Source: Brevinematales bacterium
GTDB taxonomy: Bacteria; Spirochaetota; Brevinematia; Brevinematales; GWF1-51-8
Assembly: GCA_020059465.1 (NCBI GenBank)
Contig: JAGVBZ010000001.1
Span: forward strand, 95,001-159,000
Length of the DNA: 64,000 nt
Direction of reading: 5' to 3'
Shown: one piece after another, positions 32,392 through 41,156 of the stretch
How positions within the stretch are numbered: position 1 is the stretch's first letter
How the letters are laid out: each line of letters starts with the position of its first letter
Translations under genes and position numbers: made by a program
The notes under the pieces: model-generated
Seen by the model: the letters and a program-made list of their open reading frames with translations, nothing else
Told to the model about the DNA's origin: nothing
Database searches by the model: none

Positions 32392-32754
32392 ATGATGAAA
32401 GAAATGAAGCATGTCCGCCAGATACCCGGCGAGGGATTCCGCCGATGGTTTTCGGACGAGTATTTCGACCTATACGTCTGGTACGACAAGGAGCATGACC
32501 ACGACCCTGTCGGATTCCAGCTTTGCTACGGTAAAATCGAGACCGATCATGCCCTGACATGGAAACAGGGACGCGGGTTCACTCACGACGGTGTCGATAC
32601 CGGGGAACATGCCGCCTCCGTGAACCGTTCCCCCATTCTTGTCGCAGACGGGCTTTTCCCGAAAAAAGCCGTCCTCCATGAATTCGACGACCGGTCTAAG
32701 GATATAGACAAACATGTAAAAAAATTTGTTCATAAGAAACTCTCCGATTACTAA
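32392..32754 (+). CDS. Conserved small protein of unknown function, copy 1
   Basis: A 120-residue protein without signal or membrane segments. Conserved-looking blocks are RQIPGEGFRRWFSDEYFDLY, VWYDKEHDHDPVGFQLCYGK, DHALTWKQGRGFTHDGVDTG and RSPILVADGLFPK. I believe this is a widespread uncharacterised family but cannot name it. It is immediately followed by a second copy with a frameshift. Confidence 0.65.
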   Translation: MMKEMKHVRQIPGEGFRRWFSDEYFDLYVWYDKEHDHDPVGFQLCYGKIETDHALTWKQGRGFTHDGVDTGEHAASVNRSPILVADGLFPKKAVLHEFDDRSKDIDKHVKKFVHKKLSDY

Positions 32755-32761
32755 TACATTT

Positions 32762-33138
32762 ATGTTAATGGAAATGAAGGACACCCGCCAGATACCCGGC
32801 GAGGGTTACCGCAGATGGTTCAACGCGACATGTTCGACCTGTTTGTCTGGTACGCCGGCGAAAACCCCAGCGAATTGTCGGGTTTTCAGCTCTGCTACGG
32901 TAAAAACGACACCGGCGGCATTCATACCGACCGCGCGCTGACATGGAAACGCACAGGGGGCTTCTCGCATGACGCTATCGACACAGGACGATACAGCCCC
33001 ACCGAGCACCGTTCGCCCATCCTGGTCGCCGACGGAGTTTTCCCGAAGGAGCGGATCGCCGCCGAGTTCGGCGCCCGTTCCGCCGGGATCGGCAAGGATA
33101 TCCGCGATTTCGTACTCACGAAGCTCAGGGAGTATTGA
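32762..33138 (+). pseudogene. Frameshifted tandem copy of the preceding gene
   Basis: The N-terminal part (MLMEMKDTRQIPGEGYRRWF, from 32762) and the C-terminal part (DMFDLFVWYAGENPSELSGF onward) match the first copy but lie in different frames; a one-base change near 32820 separates them. The first copy reads RWFSDEYFDLYVW across the same join. No ribosome site precedes it, and it starts 8 bp after the first copy ends. Either a recent broken duplicate, a recoding site or a base error. Confidence 0.7.
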
Positions 33139-33374
33139 CCATCCATCCTTGCGAGACGTCAGGCCGCACCCAGCCGAGGCGCAATCAGGTAGTCCTCCCG
33201 TCATCCCGATCGGATTTGAAAGATTCGTGAAGCAATCGTATAACCGGCCGCTTCGCCTTCGGGTCGCGGGGACGAACATTTCTTCTTCCGCTATCCCTTG
33301 TCGTATTTCAAATTCCAGTTGACCTTTTTTCGTTTATGGGTTATGATTTATACATCGAATATCAGGAGCGGATT

Positions 33375-34802
33375 GTGGCAAACAGGGAAGAAATCGTCGA
33401 CTTTTTTAAAAATCTCTGTCACCCCGCCGAGGGTTTTCTCGGATGGCTGTCCGCTAAAGGGCATCCCGACGTATTCGAACGGCTCGGCCAGATCGACGAA
33501 AACCCGCTCAGCAAAGTACAGCTCGACCAGCTTCTCCTGCTCTCGCTCGCATCGGGGGTATCCGGCGGTTTCTTCAGGTATTACTGGCTCTCCGTTCCGC
33601 CGCATCCCTATGATATCCGTAAACTACGGGATTTCGATAAATCCTACGCGAACCAGACCGCGATCATCTCGCTCGCACATCTACGATGGGGGCTGGAACG
33701 GATATACATCGACGCGCTCCTTTACTTCGGCAATATCGCCCGCTCGTTCCTGACATTGTCCAGGATGAGCGAGCGCGAACTCACGGAGTTTTTCGCGTCG
33801 AAAAGCTACCCGTCCGCAGATATCAAATCGCGCGGTAAAGGGCTTCGCGTAAACAAAATCTCCAAGGAAGACCGTTACCTCATCTCCGAGATGGCGTGCA
33901 AGACCTACGGGGATATGCCGGGCACACAGAGCGAACTGAAAGAATTCCTTCTCGAGGGATACCGCGAAAGCGTACGGGACGGAATCAAACATATCCGGGT
34001 CAAGGACTTATTCGATAAAAGCGCCGCCGATAACCGTCACAAGAATAATATGCAGATGCTTCTTTTCTCGGCGGACGACCTTCTCGAGGAGACGATCACC
34101 TCCGAGTCCGACCTTGAGAAACGTTACGGACGGATCGCGGATAAGTTCATCGAGGCCCGCCGTTCCGCGCTCAAGAACACCGAGTACTTTCTGTCGATGG
34201 TGAACGACCTCGACGTATATATGTCAACCAGCATGCGGACGCGGCAGGATTTCCGGAATGTCGCCGACGCATGCGAAAAAATATTCAGCGATAAACGTCT
34301 GCAGGACCTGAACCTCCGGTATTTCGATCCCACCCTGAGCGCCGCCGAGGGGCACGAGGATAAAGGATTGATCGAATGCCTGATGGTGCGCAGCGCAAAG
34401 GTGCTCGTGTATATCGCGGGAGAAAAGGAGAGCTTCGGAAAGGACGCCGAGGCTGCGATGGCGCTCACTCTCGGCAAGCCTGTAATCTTCTACTGCGACT
34501 CTATTCAGCGAAAAAACTTCTATAAGGATGTGCATCCCCTCAGCCGTCTCATCGATTTCGAAACAGGTGTCGCGGTCGGCGCGATGGTCACCGACAATCT
34601 GGAGGAGGTTACCGAACTTCTCGACCGCACATTCGAGAATACGATGGAATACGCCCTCGAACAGCCTGAGGGAAAGCCGGGATATTACCGTCTCAGGGAA
34701 AAACTGACGGATTCGGTTATCCGTATTCAGACGAATAATAAACTATTAAGCACCTGTTTCTGGAATTATTTCTCCAGTAACCCTAAGATGAAGAATCGTT
34801 AG
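33375..34802 (+). CDS. Protein with NDT/TIR-like C-terminal domain
   Basis: A 475-residue cytoplasmic protein; I start it at the GTG at 33375, six bases after AGGAG, rather than at the ATG at 33336 that has no ribosome site. The N-terminal 270 residues are mostly helical and unrecognised. From about 280 follows DVYMSTSMRTRQDFRNVADA, LRYFDPTLSAAEGHEDKGLI, and GKDAEAAMALTLGKPVIFYC, a Rossmann-like pattern of nucleoside 2-deoxyribosyltransferases and related NAD-processing TIR-like domains, with a candidate catalytic Glu in GKDAEAA. The N-terminal half may sense or bind a target. No partner gene is evident next to it. Confidence 0.6.
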   Translation: MANREEIVDFFKNLCHPAEGFLGWLSAKGHPDVFERLGQIDENPLSKVQLDQLLLLSLASGVSGGFFRYYWLSVPPHPYDIRKLRDFDKSYANQTAIISLAHLRWGLERIYIDALLYFGNIARSFLTLSRMSERELTEFFASKSYPSADIKSRGKGLRVNKISKEDRYLISEMACKTYGDMPGTQSELKEFLLEGYRESVRDGIKHIRVKDLFDKSAADNRHKNNMQMLLFSADDLLEETITSESDLEKRYGRIADKFIEARRSALKNTEYFLSMVNDLDVYMSTSMRTRQDFRNVADACEKIFSDKRLQDLNLRYFDPTLSAAEGHEDKGLIECLMVRSAKVLVYIAGEKESFGKDAEAAMALTLGKPVIFYCDSIQRKNFYKDVHPLSRLIDFETGVAVGAMVTDNLEEVTELLDRTFENTMEYALEQPEGKPGYYRLREKLTDSVIRIQTNNKLLSTCFWNYFSSNPKMKNR

Positions 34803-34864
34803 AAACACCTCCGGCTGAATATGACTGCCGGTTAATAAACAATCAGTTCACGGGAGTAAAAAAG

Positions 34865-35761
34865 ATGCATCGAACGGGTTCCGTTTCCGTAATTTTTACC
34901 GTCTTAATTGCTCTATTCGTTTCATCATGCGGACAAGGCTTCGTTAAACCGACGATGAAGGGACGCCTCTTCTTCTGGAAGGCGGAGGGTGTCAGCAATA
35001 CGGTCTACCTGATGGGTTCCGTACATGCGGCAGACAGTTCAATCTATCCGCTCGACCCTATCATCGAGACCGCGTTCAGCAACTCGGACTATCTCGTAGT
35101 CGAGGTGGATTCGCTCAAATCCCAAATCTCCGTAAATATTCTTGTTATGAAGGAAGGAATGTATATCGGGAAGGATAATCTATCGGAGCACATCCCCCCC
35201 GCACTTTATACATCGCTCGATCATTTCACTAAAGAAAATAATCTCTCTATACAGGTGCTTAACCGGATGAAACCGTGGCTTGTCGGATTCACCCTTTCCG
35301 GGATCAATATCAAGAATTCCGGGGCATACGCGGCCGCAGGGATCGAGATGTATTTTCTTGATAAGGCGCGCGAAATTATGCCAGTGCTCGAACTTGAGAC
35401 GGCCGAATTTCAGGTTAAACTTTTTTCACGGATGCCGCTGACCAATCAGATCCTGTTTCTCGCAAGCCAGCTTCAATCCCCTGAAATCCTGAAAAAGCAG
35501 CTCACTGAATTGATCCGGTTTTGGAAAACGGGAAACATAGAGGAATTCGAGCGGATGGTCCTCAACCCTCAGGAGAAGTGGGAAATCGAGTTCAATAAAT
35601 CGCTGATCGACGACCGAAATATAACGATGACTGAAAAAATAATGCACTATCTGAAGGGCGGCGGCACATACTTCGTGATTATCGGCGCGGCGCATTTTGT
35701 CGGCGAAAAGGGAATAATTAACCTTCTCGACCAGAACGGCATTAAAATTCAAAGATTTTAA
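34865..35761 (+). CDS. TraB/GumN-family lipoprotein
   Basis: A 298-residue lipoprotein: signal with lipobox (FVSSCG) and two family motifs, YLMGSVHAADSSIYPLDP near residue 50 and YFVIIGAAHFVGEKGIINLL near 270. These are the two conserved metal-site blocks (GSxH and GxxH) of the TraB/GumN/Tiki group, thought to be proteases or pheromone-shutdown-like proteins. It is probably in the outer face of the inner membrane or outer membrane. Followed 12 bp later by another secreted protein. Confidence 0.85.
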   Translation: MHRTGSVSVIFTVLIALFVSSCGQGFVKPTMKGRLFFWKAEGVSNTVYLMGSVHAADSSIYPLDPIIETAFSNSDYLVVEVDSLKSQISVNILVMKEGMYIGKDNLSEHIPPALYTSLDHFTKENNLSIQVLNRMKPWLVGFTLSGINIKNSGAYAAAGIEMYFLDKAREIMPVLELETAEFQVKLFSRMPLTNQILFLASQLQSPEILKKQLTELIRFWKTGNIEEFERMVLNPQEKWEIEFNKSLIDDRNITMTEKIMHYLKGGGTYFVIIGAAHFVGEKGIINLLDQNGIKIQRF

Positions 35762-35773
35762 GGGGAGAAAGTT

Positions 35774-36568
35774 ATGAGAATCACAGTAATATTTTTAACG
35801 ATTATTCTTGGGGGAGTGCTGCAATTATCCGCGCAGGAGGAGAAGTACTATATCCCCTCCGCGATAGAGCTATCGATCGCCCCAAAGGAAGGAAAGGACG
35901 CTTATTACCTTGCGCCCCAGTTCTATCAGGTGGGTTGGTCGAAAGACAGTAAATTTGCGTATTTTACTTATCTGACTGCCGACATCAACGGGGTAAAAAA
36001 CACCGTTTTCCGTTTTTATATCCAGAACCTTGTCGACGACAAGATCGTATGGGAAATCACATTCTCCAAGGCAAAGGCCGTGTCCATAGGCGAGATATGG
36101 AATATGTATAAAAAGGAAATCGAGAAAAAGCTTACTCAGTATAAAATAATCCAGTACGAACAGCCGTTCCGGAATTTTCCAGTCAGCATTAAGAACGCGA
36201 CCATCGATTATCAGGTGCTGGTCACTCAGAGCAAGAGTTCGCTCGGATACACCTATATCAACGCCATTGAGTTTCATGTTTATTCCGGTTCGGGCGATAA
36301 GATCATTTATAAGGAAAAGAACGCGCAGGCAGTACGGATATCCGTTCCCGGTCTCCTGCTAAGCCCGTTCGAACCGCGCGCCGCGGTATTCCTGCTGAAA
36401 ATAAAAAATTCCGATCAGGAAGGGGTATATCCCGTTGAAATCCAGATTATCGGTTGCCATATGACATCAGGGTTTAAAAATACCGTAAAGGATGAACCTA
36501 AGCCCGATAACGAATTCGAGATCGAGATCGACGAAGCTGATTTCGAGGACGGGTATGGATACAAATGA
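35774..36568 (+). CDS. Secreted protein of unknown function
   Basis: A 264-residue protein with a signal peptide (MRITVIFLTIILGGVLQLSA) and a beta-rich mature part, with patterns such as YQVGWSKDSKFAYFTYLTAD that recall WD40/PD40-like periplasmic repeats. The last 15 residues are acidic (NEFEIEIDEADFEDGYGYK) and their codons overlap the next gene by 14 bp. No family is named. Gene order suggests co-expression with the TraB/GumN-like lipoprotein. Confidence 0.75.
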   Translation: MRITVIFLTIILGGVLQLSAQEEKYYIPSAIELSIAPKEGKDAYYLAPQFYQVGWSKDSKFAYFTYLTADINGVKNTVFRFYIQNLVDDKIVWEITFSKAKAVSIGEIWNMYKKEIEKKLTQYKIIQYEQPFRNFPVSIKNATIDYQVLVTQSKSSLGYTYINAIEFHVYSGSGDKIIYKEKNAQAVRISVPGLLLSPFEPRAAVFLLKIKNSDQEGVYPVEIQIIGCHMTSGFKNTVKDEPKPDNEFEIEIDEADFEDGYGYK

Positions 36569-36965
36569 GCCGATCGACGGAGTACGCCTCGATAAATGGC
36601 TGAAGTTCGCGCGGTTCTTTAAACAGCGCTCGCTCGCATCGGAAGCGGTCGATGGAGGGCATGTAAAAGTGAACGGCGAACGCGCGAAACCGTCGCGGAT
36701 AGTCCGTCCCGGGGACGAGCTTCTTATCCTCCTCGGCAACGATTACCGGAAGGTGCTCGTGAAAGGTGTCGCCCAGCGTTCGATCAGTAAAGCAGAGGCC
36801 CGCGAACTCTACGAGATGGAAGAAAAAGCCCGCCCGGAAGGCGCTCTCGGCGAGTATATCGAGATTATCGAACGGCAGGAACGGATGAACCGTAAGGAAC
36901 AAAGCGGTAATATCAATAAAAAACAGCGAAGGGAACTTCATAAGCATAAGTACGGCGACCGTTAA
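36555..36965 (+). CDS. S4-domain RNA-binding protein, Hsp15-like
   Basis: A 136-residue protein with an S4 domain at the N-terminus: VRLDKWLKFARFFKQRSLAS, VDGGHVKVNGERAKPSRIVR and PGDELLILLGNDYRKVLVKG match Hsp15 (HslR), which binds stalled 50S-nascent chain complexes. The C-terminal part is a basic tail (KKQRRELHKHKYGDR). The start overlaps the previous gene's end by 14 bp, with GGACGGGT ahead of the ATG. Confidence 0.85.
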   Translation: MDTNEPIDGVRLDKWLKFARFFKQRSLASEAVDGGHVKVNGERAKPSRIVRPGDELLILLGNDYRKVLVKGVAQRSISKAEARELYEMEEKARPEGALGEYIEIIERQERMNRKEQSGNINKKQRRELHKHKYGDR

Positions 36966-36974
36966 GGAGCGTGT

Positions 36975-38504
36975 ATGGACAAGTATGACGCGATCATTAT
37001 CGGAGCGGGGATCGGCGGCCTGAGCACTGCGGCGTTTCTCGCGAAGAACGGGATGAAAGTCCTGGTACTCGAAAAACACACCGTACCCGGGGGATTCATC
37101 ACATCGTTCGAACGCAAAGGCTGCAGTTTCGATATCGGTCTCGAGGGTCTGCATGAATTGAAGAAAGACGGCACTATCCCCATGTTCATGAAGTACTGGG
37201 GCAAGAAAATAGAAACAGTTCAGCGTCACGAGACCATTCGGGTCATTACGGGCGGTCACGATTTCACTATCCGGGGGACTTCTCCCGTCGACGACATAGC
37301 CGCGCAATTCCCTGCCGAAGCGGCGAAAATCAGGAAACTCTTCGATATCAACACTAAAATCATGAACGAGGCCGCTTCCGGCGGCGTCCCGAAAGCGCCC
37401 TACGATATGGGCTTTTTCGAGAAAATCGGCTTCGGGATGAACATGATGCTTACCAAGCCCAATATGATGAAGTACGCGATGAAGGACGGGGTTCCATTAC
37501 TGAAGAAGTATTTCAAAGACAAAAATATCGCAAATACGATTTATTCCAAGGCTTTCTGGCCGATGCTCTATCTCGGTCTTGCCTACATGTGGGAGACTGT
37601 TAGAAAGGACGAGGTTTACTACCCTGTCGGGGGAATGCAGAAAATCGCCGACACCATCGTCGAATCGATCCGCGAGCACGGCGGCGAGGTCATGCTCAAG
37701 CAGGAAGTCACCAAGGTATGGATAGACGAGAGCGGCAAACGCCCGTTCGCCCACGGGGTGAAGTGCCTGAGCGGAGAATATTTCTACGCCGATACGATCA
37801 TATCCAACACATCCCCCCATCATTTGCTGTTCCATCTGATCGACGGGGTTTACGATCTGGAGCCGTTGCGCGAAAATATCCGTTCACGGAAAGTGTTCCC
37901 CGCAGCGATGATCAATTTCATCGGGGTGAACGAATCCTACGATTTCGGCGGCGCGAATTATATTGCATTTATGGACGATAATGCGCTTGACCGGAAACCG
38001 TCAGAAAACACCCCGGAGAATTGCCCGTTCGTGATGTTTGTCGCCGAGAAACCCGAGACCCAAAAGCACCATTCCGTCGTCCTGATAGCGTCCTTGCCTT
38101 ACTCCTACCATAATAACTGGGAGACCGGACCGAACGGCGAACGCGGCGAAGCATACAGGAAGGTCAAGGAAGAAGCAAGCCGTATCCTGCTCGAACGCGC
38201 GTCGGCGAAACTCGGCGCGAAGTTTGAAAAGTCGGTGCTGTTCTGCGAACCCTCCACTCCCGTTACGGCATACCGTTATACCTACAGCCACGAAGGATCT
38301 TTCATGGGATGGGAATATTCGCGCGCGGCATACGGGAAATTCCTGCCGCATACTACGGCTGTGGACGGTCTGTATATGGTCGGGCAATGGGTCTTCCCGG
38401 GGTTCGGGGTCGCGGGAGTGATGGCGGGCGGATACTTTCTCTCGAAACTCCTGCTGAAACAGCGCGGTATCGATCTGAACGAACGGATGAAGGCAGAAGG
38501 ATAA
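36975..38504 (+). CDS. CrtI/RetSat-type FAD-dependent oxidoreductase
   Basis: A 509-residue flavoprotein: the dinucleotide-binding IIIGAGIGGLSTAAFLAKNG (near residue 7), VLEKHTVPGGFITSFERKG, and the C-terminal FAD closure GLYMVGQWVFPGFGVAGVM near residue 460. The pattern is that of phytoene desaturases and retinol saturases. No other carotenoid gene lies in the window, so the substrate may be different. It follows the S4 gene by 9 bp. Confidence 0.83.
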   Translation: MDKYDAIIIGAGIGGLSTAAFLAKNGMKVLVLEKHTVPGGFITSFERKGCSFDIGLEGLHELKKDGTIPMFMKYWGKKIETVQRHETIRVITGGHDFTIRGTSPVDDIAAQFPAEAAKIRKLFDINTKIMNEAASGGVPKAPYDMGFFEKIGFGMNMMLTKPNMMKYAMKDGVPLLKKYFKDKNIANTIYSKAFWPMLYLGLAYMWETVRKDEVYYPVGGMQKIADTIVESIREHGGEVMLKQEVTKVWIDESGKRPFAHGVKCLSGEYFYADTIISNTSPHHLLFHLIDGVYDLEPLRENIRSRKVFPAAMINFIGVNESYDFGGANYIAFMDDNALDRKPSENTPENCPFVMFVAEKPETQKHHSVVLIASLPYSYHNNWETGPNGERGEAYRKVKEEASRILLERASAKLGAKFEKSVLFCEPSTPVTAYRYTYSHEGSFMGWEYSRAAYGKFLPHTTAVDGLYMVGQWVFPGFGVAGVMAGGYFLSKLLLKQRGIDLNERMKAEG

Positions 38505-38505
38505 A

Positions 38506-39891
38506 TCAGATATCCACGCAGATGAGGCATACGTCGTCCTCGAATTTATCACCGTCCCTGAATTCAAGCAGAGCATTATATAAATTGACTGTAAATTCTC
38601 GGGAAGTCTTTCCCGAATTGGCGATCATCAGCTCGTAAAGCTTCTCGGTCTCGAAATCCTTACCGGGCTTGGAAATATTCACCGTATCGAGAAATCCGTC
38701 CGTAAACAGCACGATTTTCGTTCCCGGCTCGAGTTGGATGATATTATTCCGGTACTGCCGCTGGAAATCGCGCATTTCCTCGCTCTTAAATACTGCTAGG
38801 GGACTCCCCCCTTTCGCGGGTAGGAGCTGGTAGATGCAGTCGCCCCTCAGAACATACGGCATATTATGCCCTGCGTTGGCGTATTCATAGGTATGGTTCT
38901 TGAGGTCGATTATTCCATAGAACGCTGTGATAAAGTTATTATTCGTCTGGGTCGCGAGAAGATCGTTGAGATAATGAAGGAGCGCTGAGGGATCCTCGCG
39001 GAAACGCCCAGCCTGAAGGATGAAGCTTTTTATCATCGATGTGATAAACGCCGCGGGAATGCCGTGCCCGGAAACGTCGCTCAGGAATATTCCGATCTTC
39101 TTCATATCTCGAAAAAAAATGAAATCGTAGAAATCCCCGCCGACCAGATCCATCGGTTTATAGATCGCAGATATCCATTCCTGCGGATTAGCGGACGGGA
39201 TCAGGCGCTGCTGGATCGTCCGCGCCATCGAAAGCTCTTTCTCGATTATTCTGCCGCGAAGCGCGAGTTTATTCCTGTCTTCTTGAAGCTCTTTCGAACG
39301 GAGGAATGCCTTATAACGGTAACGGTCGATCAAAAAATAGAATACGGCGGCGACCAACACCGTCGATCCGAGATCGCGCAATGAATACTGGGCATGCAGA
39401 TCGGTAAAACTAGCGCCTCTCGATAACGCTACGATAAAGAACGTTACCACCGATCCGGCCATAATCAGGTAATTCTGATACAGACGCAGCGGGGCGATCA
39501 GGGTCACCATAATAATAAATAGATACCCGCCCATATAGGACGAATCCCCTTTTGTGATACCGGTCAGGATACCGGTTGTCATCAGCAGATACAGTTCTAT
39601 GATAAACGCGAGCCAGACACCGTTCTTCTTGAAGTACGGGATAAACCGGAGTACTAAGACAATCGCCGCGACAGCCGTCAGTCCGATTCTGAAATAAACG
39701 ATAAGCGGTTCGTCCGGATAAAGCGCCTGATCGAGCGGAATATAAGGAAGCCAAACGAAAAGAAGAATAACGCTTGCAATGAATGAGAGAAAATACGATT
39801 GCCGGCTCAATTCCTCGTTATAGGTTTGGGGGAAAACTTCGGTGTCGTACGCGAACATCAGCCGCTTCACGAACTTAACAAATTTGGACAA
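38506..39891 (-). CDS. Membrane-anchored RsbU/SpoIIE-type PP2C phosphatase
   Basis: A 461-residue protein. The first 200 residues hold about six membrane helices (for example ASVILLFVWLPYIPL, ILTGITKG and VLVAAVFYFLIDRYRY); the C-terminal 260 form a PP2C-type phosphatase domain: PMDLVGGDFYDF, FLSDVSGHGIPAAF, ANAGHNMPY and LFTDGFLDT with Asp residues for the metals. RsbU-type proteins dephosphorylate an anti-sigma antagonist to activate a stress or developmental response. No such partner is next to it. It ends 1 bp from the oxidoreductase stop, convergent. Confidence 0.9.
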   Translation of the reverse strand: MSKFVKFVKRLMFAYDTEVFPQTYNEELSRQSYFLSFIASVILLFVWLPYIPLDQALYPDEPLIVYFRIGLTAVAAIVLVLRFIPYFKKNGVWLAFIIELYLLMTTGILTGITKGDSSYMGGYLFIIMVTLIAPLRLYQNYLIMAGSVVTFFIVALSRGASFTDLHAQYSLRDLGSTVLVAAVFYFLIDRYRYKAFLRSKELQEDRNKLALRGRIIEKELSMARTIQQRLIPSANPQEWISAIYKPMDLVGGDFYDFIFFRDMKKIGIFLSDVSGHGIPAAFITSMIKSFILQAGRFREDPSALLHYLNDLLATQTNNNFITAFYGIIDLKNHTYEYANAGHNMPYVLRGDCIYQLLPAKGGSPLAVFKSEEMRDFQRQYRNNIIQLEPGTKIVLFTDGFLDTVNISKPGKDFETEKLYELMIANSGKTSREFTVNLYNALLEFRDGDKFEDDVCLICVDI

Positions 39892-39975
39892 TTCGGCCCT
39901 CCGAATTCAGCATCAATATTATTCTACTCATTCCTTTTTCTGTCAAGCCGCTATGCTATTAACTTCTCCCACATT

Positions 39976-40003
39976 TTGACATTTATGCAACTTATGATAT
40001 AAT
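39976..40003 (+). promoter_or_regulatory. Consensus promoter for the GNAT-like gene
   Basis: TTGACA (39976-39981) and TATAAT (39998-40003) are both perfect and 16 bp apart, 29 bp upstream of the ATG at 40033. Confidence 0.7.
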
Positions 40004-40032
40004 AAACCTTCTGCCACTTCGCGGGGGAAAAA

Positions 40033-41151
40033 ATGTCTCAGATTATCAAAGTATGCGATAAAAAGATGATGAAGGAATTCGTATTCCTGCCGGAAAGAAT
40101 TTACGCCGGCAATCCGTACTGGGCGCCCCCTATCTGGTCGGATGAGATCAAAGCCTACACCCCGCGTTACAATCCCATGCTTGAAAATACCGATTATTGT
40201 CTGATCCTCGCGTTGGAAGAAGGCCGCGTCGTCGGGCGGAACCTGATTTATATCGATCACCGCTACAATCAGTACTATAATTCCAAAATCGGGTTATTCG
40301 GTGCATTCGAATGCGAGAACTCGCCCGGCACTGTGAAGGCTATCATGGATTACTCGGAAAAATGGCTGGCCGGAAAGGGAATGTCCTCTATCCGCGGGCC
40401 TATCCACCCTATCGCGGAAAACTGGGGTTTTCTTGCATCCGGTTTCGACACCCCGGCGGTATTCATGTCGCCCTACAATCCCCCCTACTATCCCGAACTG
40501 TTCGCAAATCTGACGGGTTATGAAAAAGCGAAGGATTTGCTGGCATACACCGGAGATTCGGAGGAAGGATATGTTATCCCGGAACGGATCGTAAAGTTTT
40601 CTGAAAGAATTCTGAAACATCGCCCAAACATTACCGTCCGCCGTTTCAGAATGAACCGTTTAATTGAGGACGGAGAACATATATGGAGAATCACCAATAC
40701 CGCTTTAGCCGATAACTGGGGATATGTCCCGGTAGAACGGAGCGTGTTTCTCGATATGGTGAAAAAGGTCGGCCCGATCGCCGATCCGGACGCGATGTGG
40801 TTTGTCGAGGACAACGGCGTACCTATCGGATATGCGTTCGGTTTCCCCGATTTGAATACCATCCTCCGCCGGATAAACGGCCGATTATTCCCGTTCGGGT
40901 TCCTTTCCTTACTGTTCGGCATCAAACACGTGAGGTTTTTCCGTTTATTCGGACTTGCAGTTATGCCGGAATATCACGGTATGGGACTCGACGTACTTCT
41001 CTACAGCAGTCTCTACAACGCGCTGAAACCGCGGAGGGTGAAGCTGGAGGCGAATTATATACTTGAAGATAATTTCAGTATCCGGAACGCAATCGAGAAA
41101 ATGGGATTGAAACTCCTGAAAACTTACCGCATATTTGAAAAACAGCTGTAA
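40033..41151 (+). CDS. GNAT-like acyltransferase, 372 aa
   Basis: A 372-residue protein. The C-terminal half carries the GNAT loop GLAVMPEYHGMGLDVLLYSS near residue 308 and EDNFSIRNAIEKMGLKLLKT near 345; the N-terminal half holds FLPERIYAGNPYWAPPIWSD and the double-fold typical of a GNAT-related family of about 370 residues found in many bacteria. The substrate is unknown; some relatives act on lipids or amino-acid conjugates. Confidence 0.75.
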   Translation: MSQIIKVCDKKMMKEFVFLPERIYAGNPYWAPPIWSDEIKAYTPRYNPMLENTDYCLILALEEGRVVGRNLIYIDHRYNQYYNSKIGLFGAFECENSPGTVKAIMDYSEKWLAGKGMSSIRGPIHPIAENWGFLASGFDTPAVFMSPYNPPYYPELFANLTGYEKAKDLLAYTGDSEEGYVIPERIVKFSERILKHRPNITVRRFRMNRLIEDGEHIWRITNTALADNWGYVPVERSVFLDMVKKVGPIADPDAMWFVEDNGVPIGYAFGFPDLNTILRRINGRLFPFGFLSLLFGIKHVRFFRLFGLAVMPEYHGMGLDVLLYSSLYNALKPRRVKLEANYILEDNFSIRNAIEKMGLKLLKTYRIFEKQL

Positions 41152-41156
41152 ACTTT

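Noticed and set aside
32192..32560. N-terminal extension of the EFR1 protein
   Set aside because: The flavodoxin domain starts exactly at the ATG at 32191 with a ribosome site; the extension crosses two promoters.
34800..34864. Terminator after the NDT/TIR-like gene
   Set aside because: CCGGC and GCCGG can pair but the loop is 11 bases and there is no T-run.
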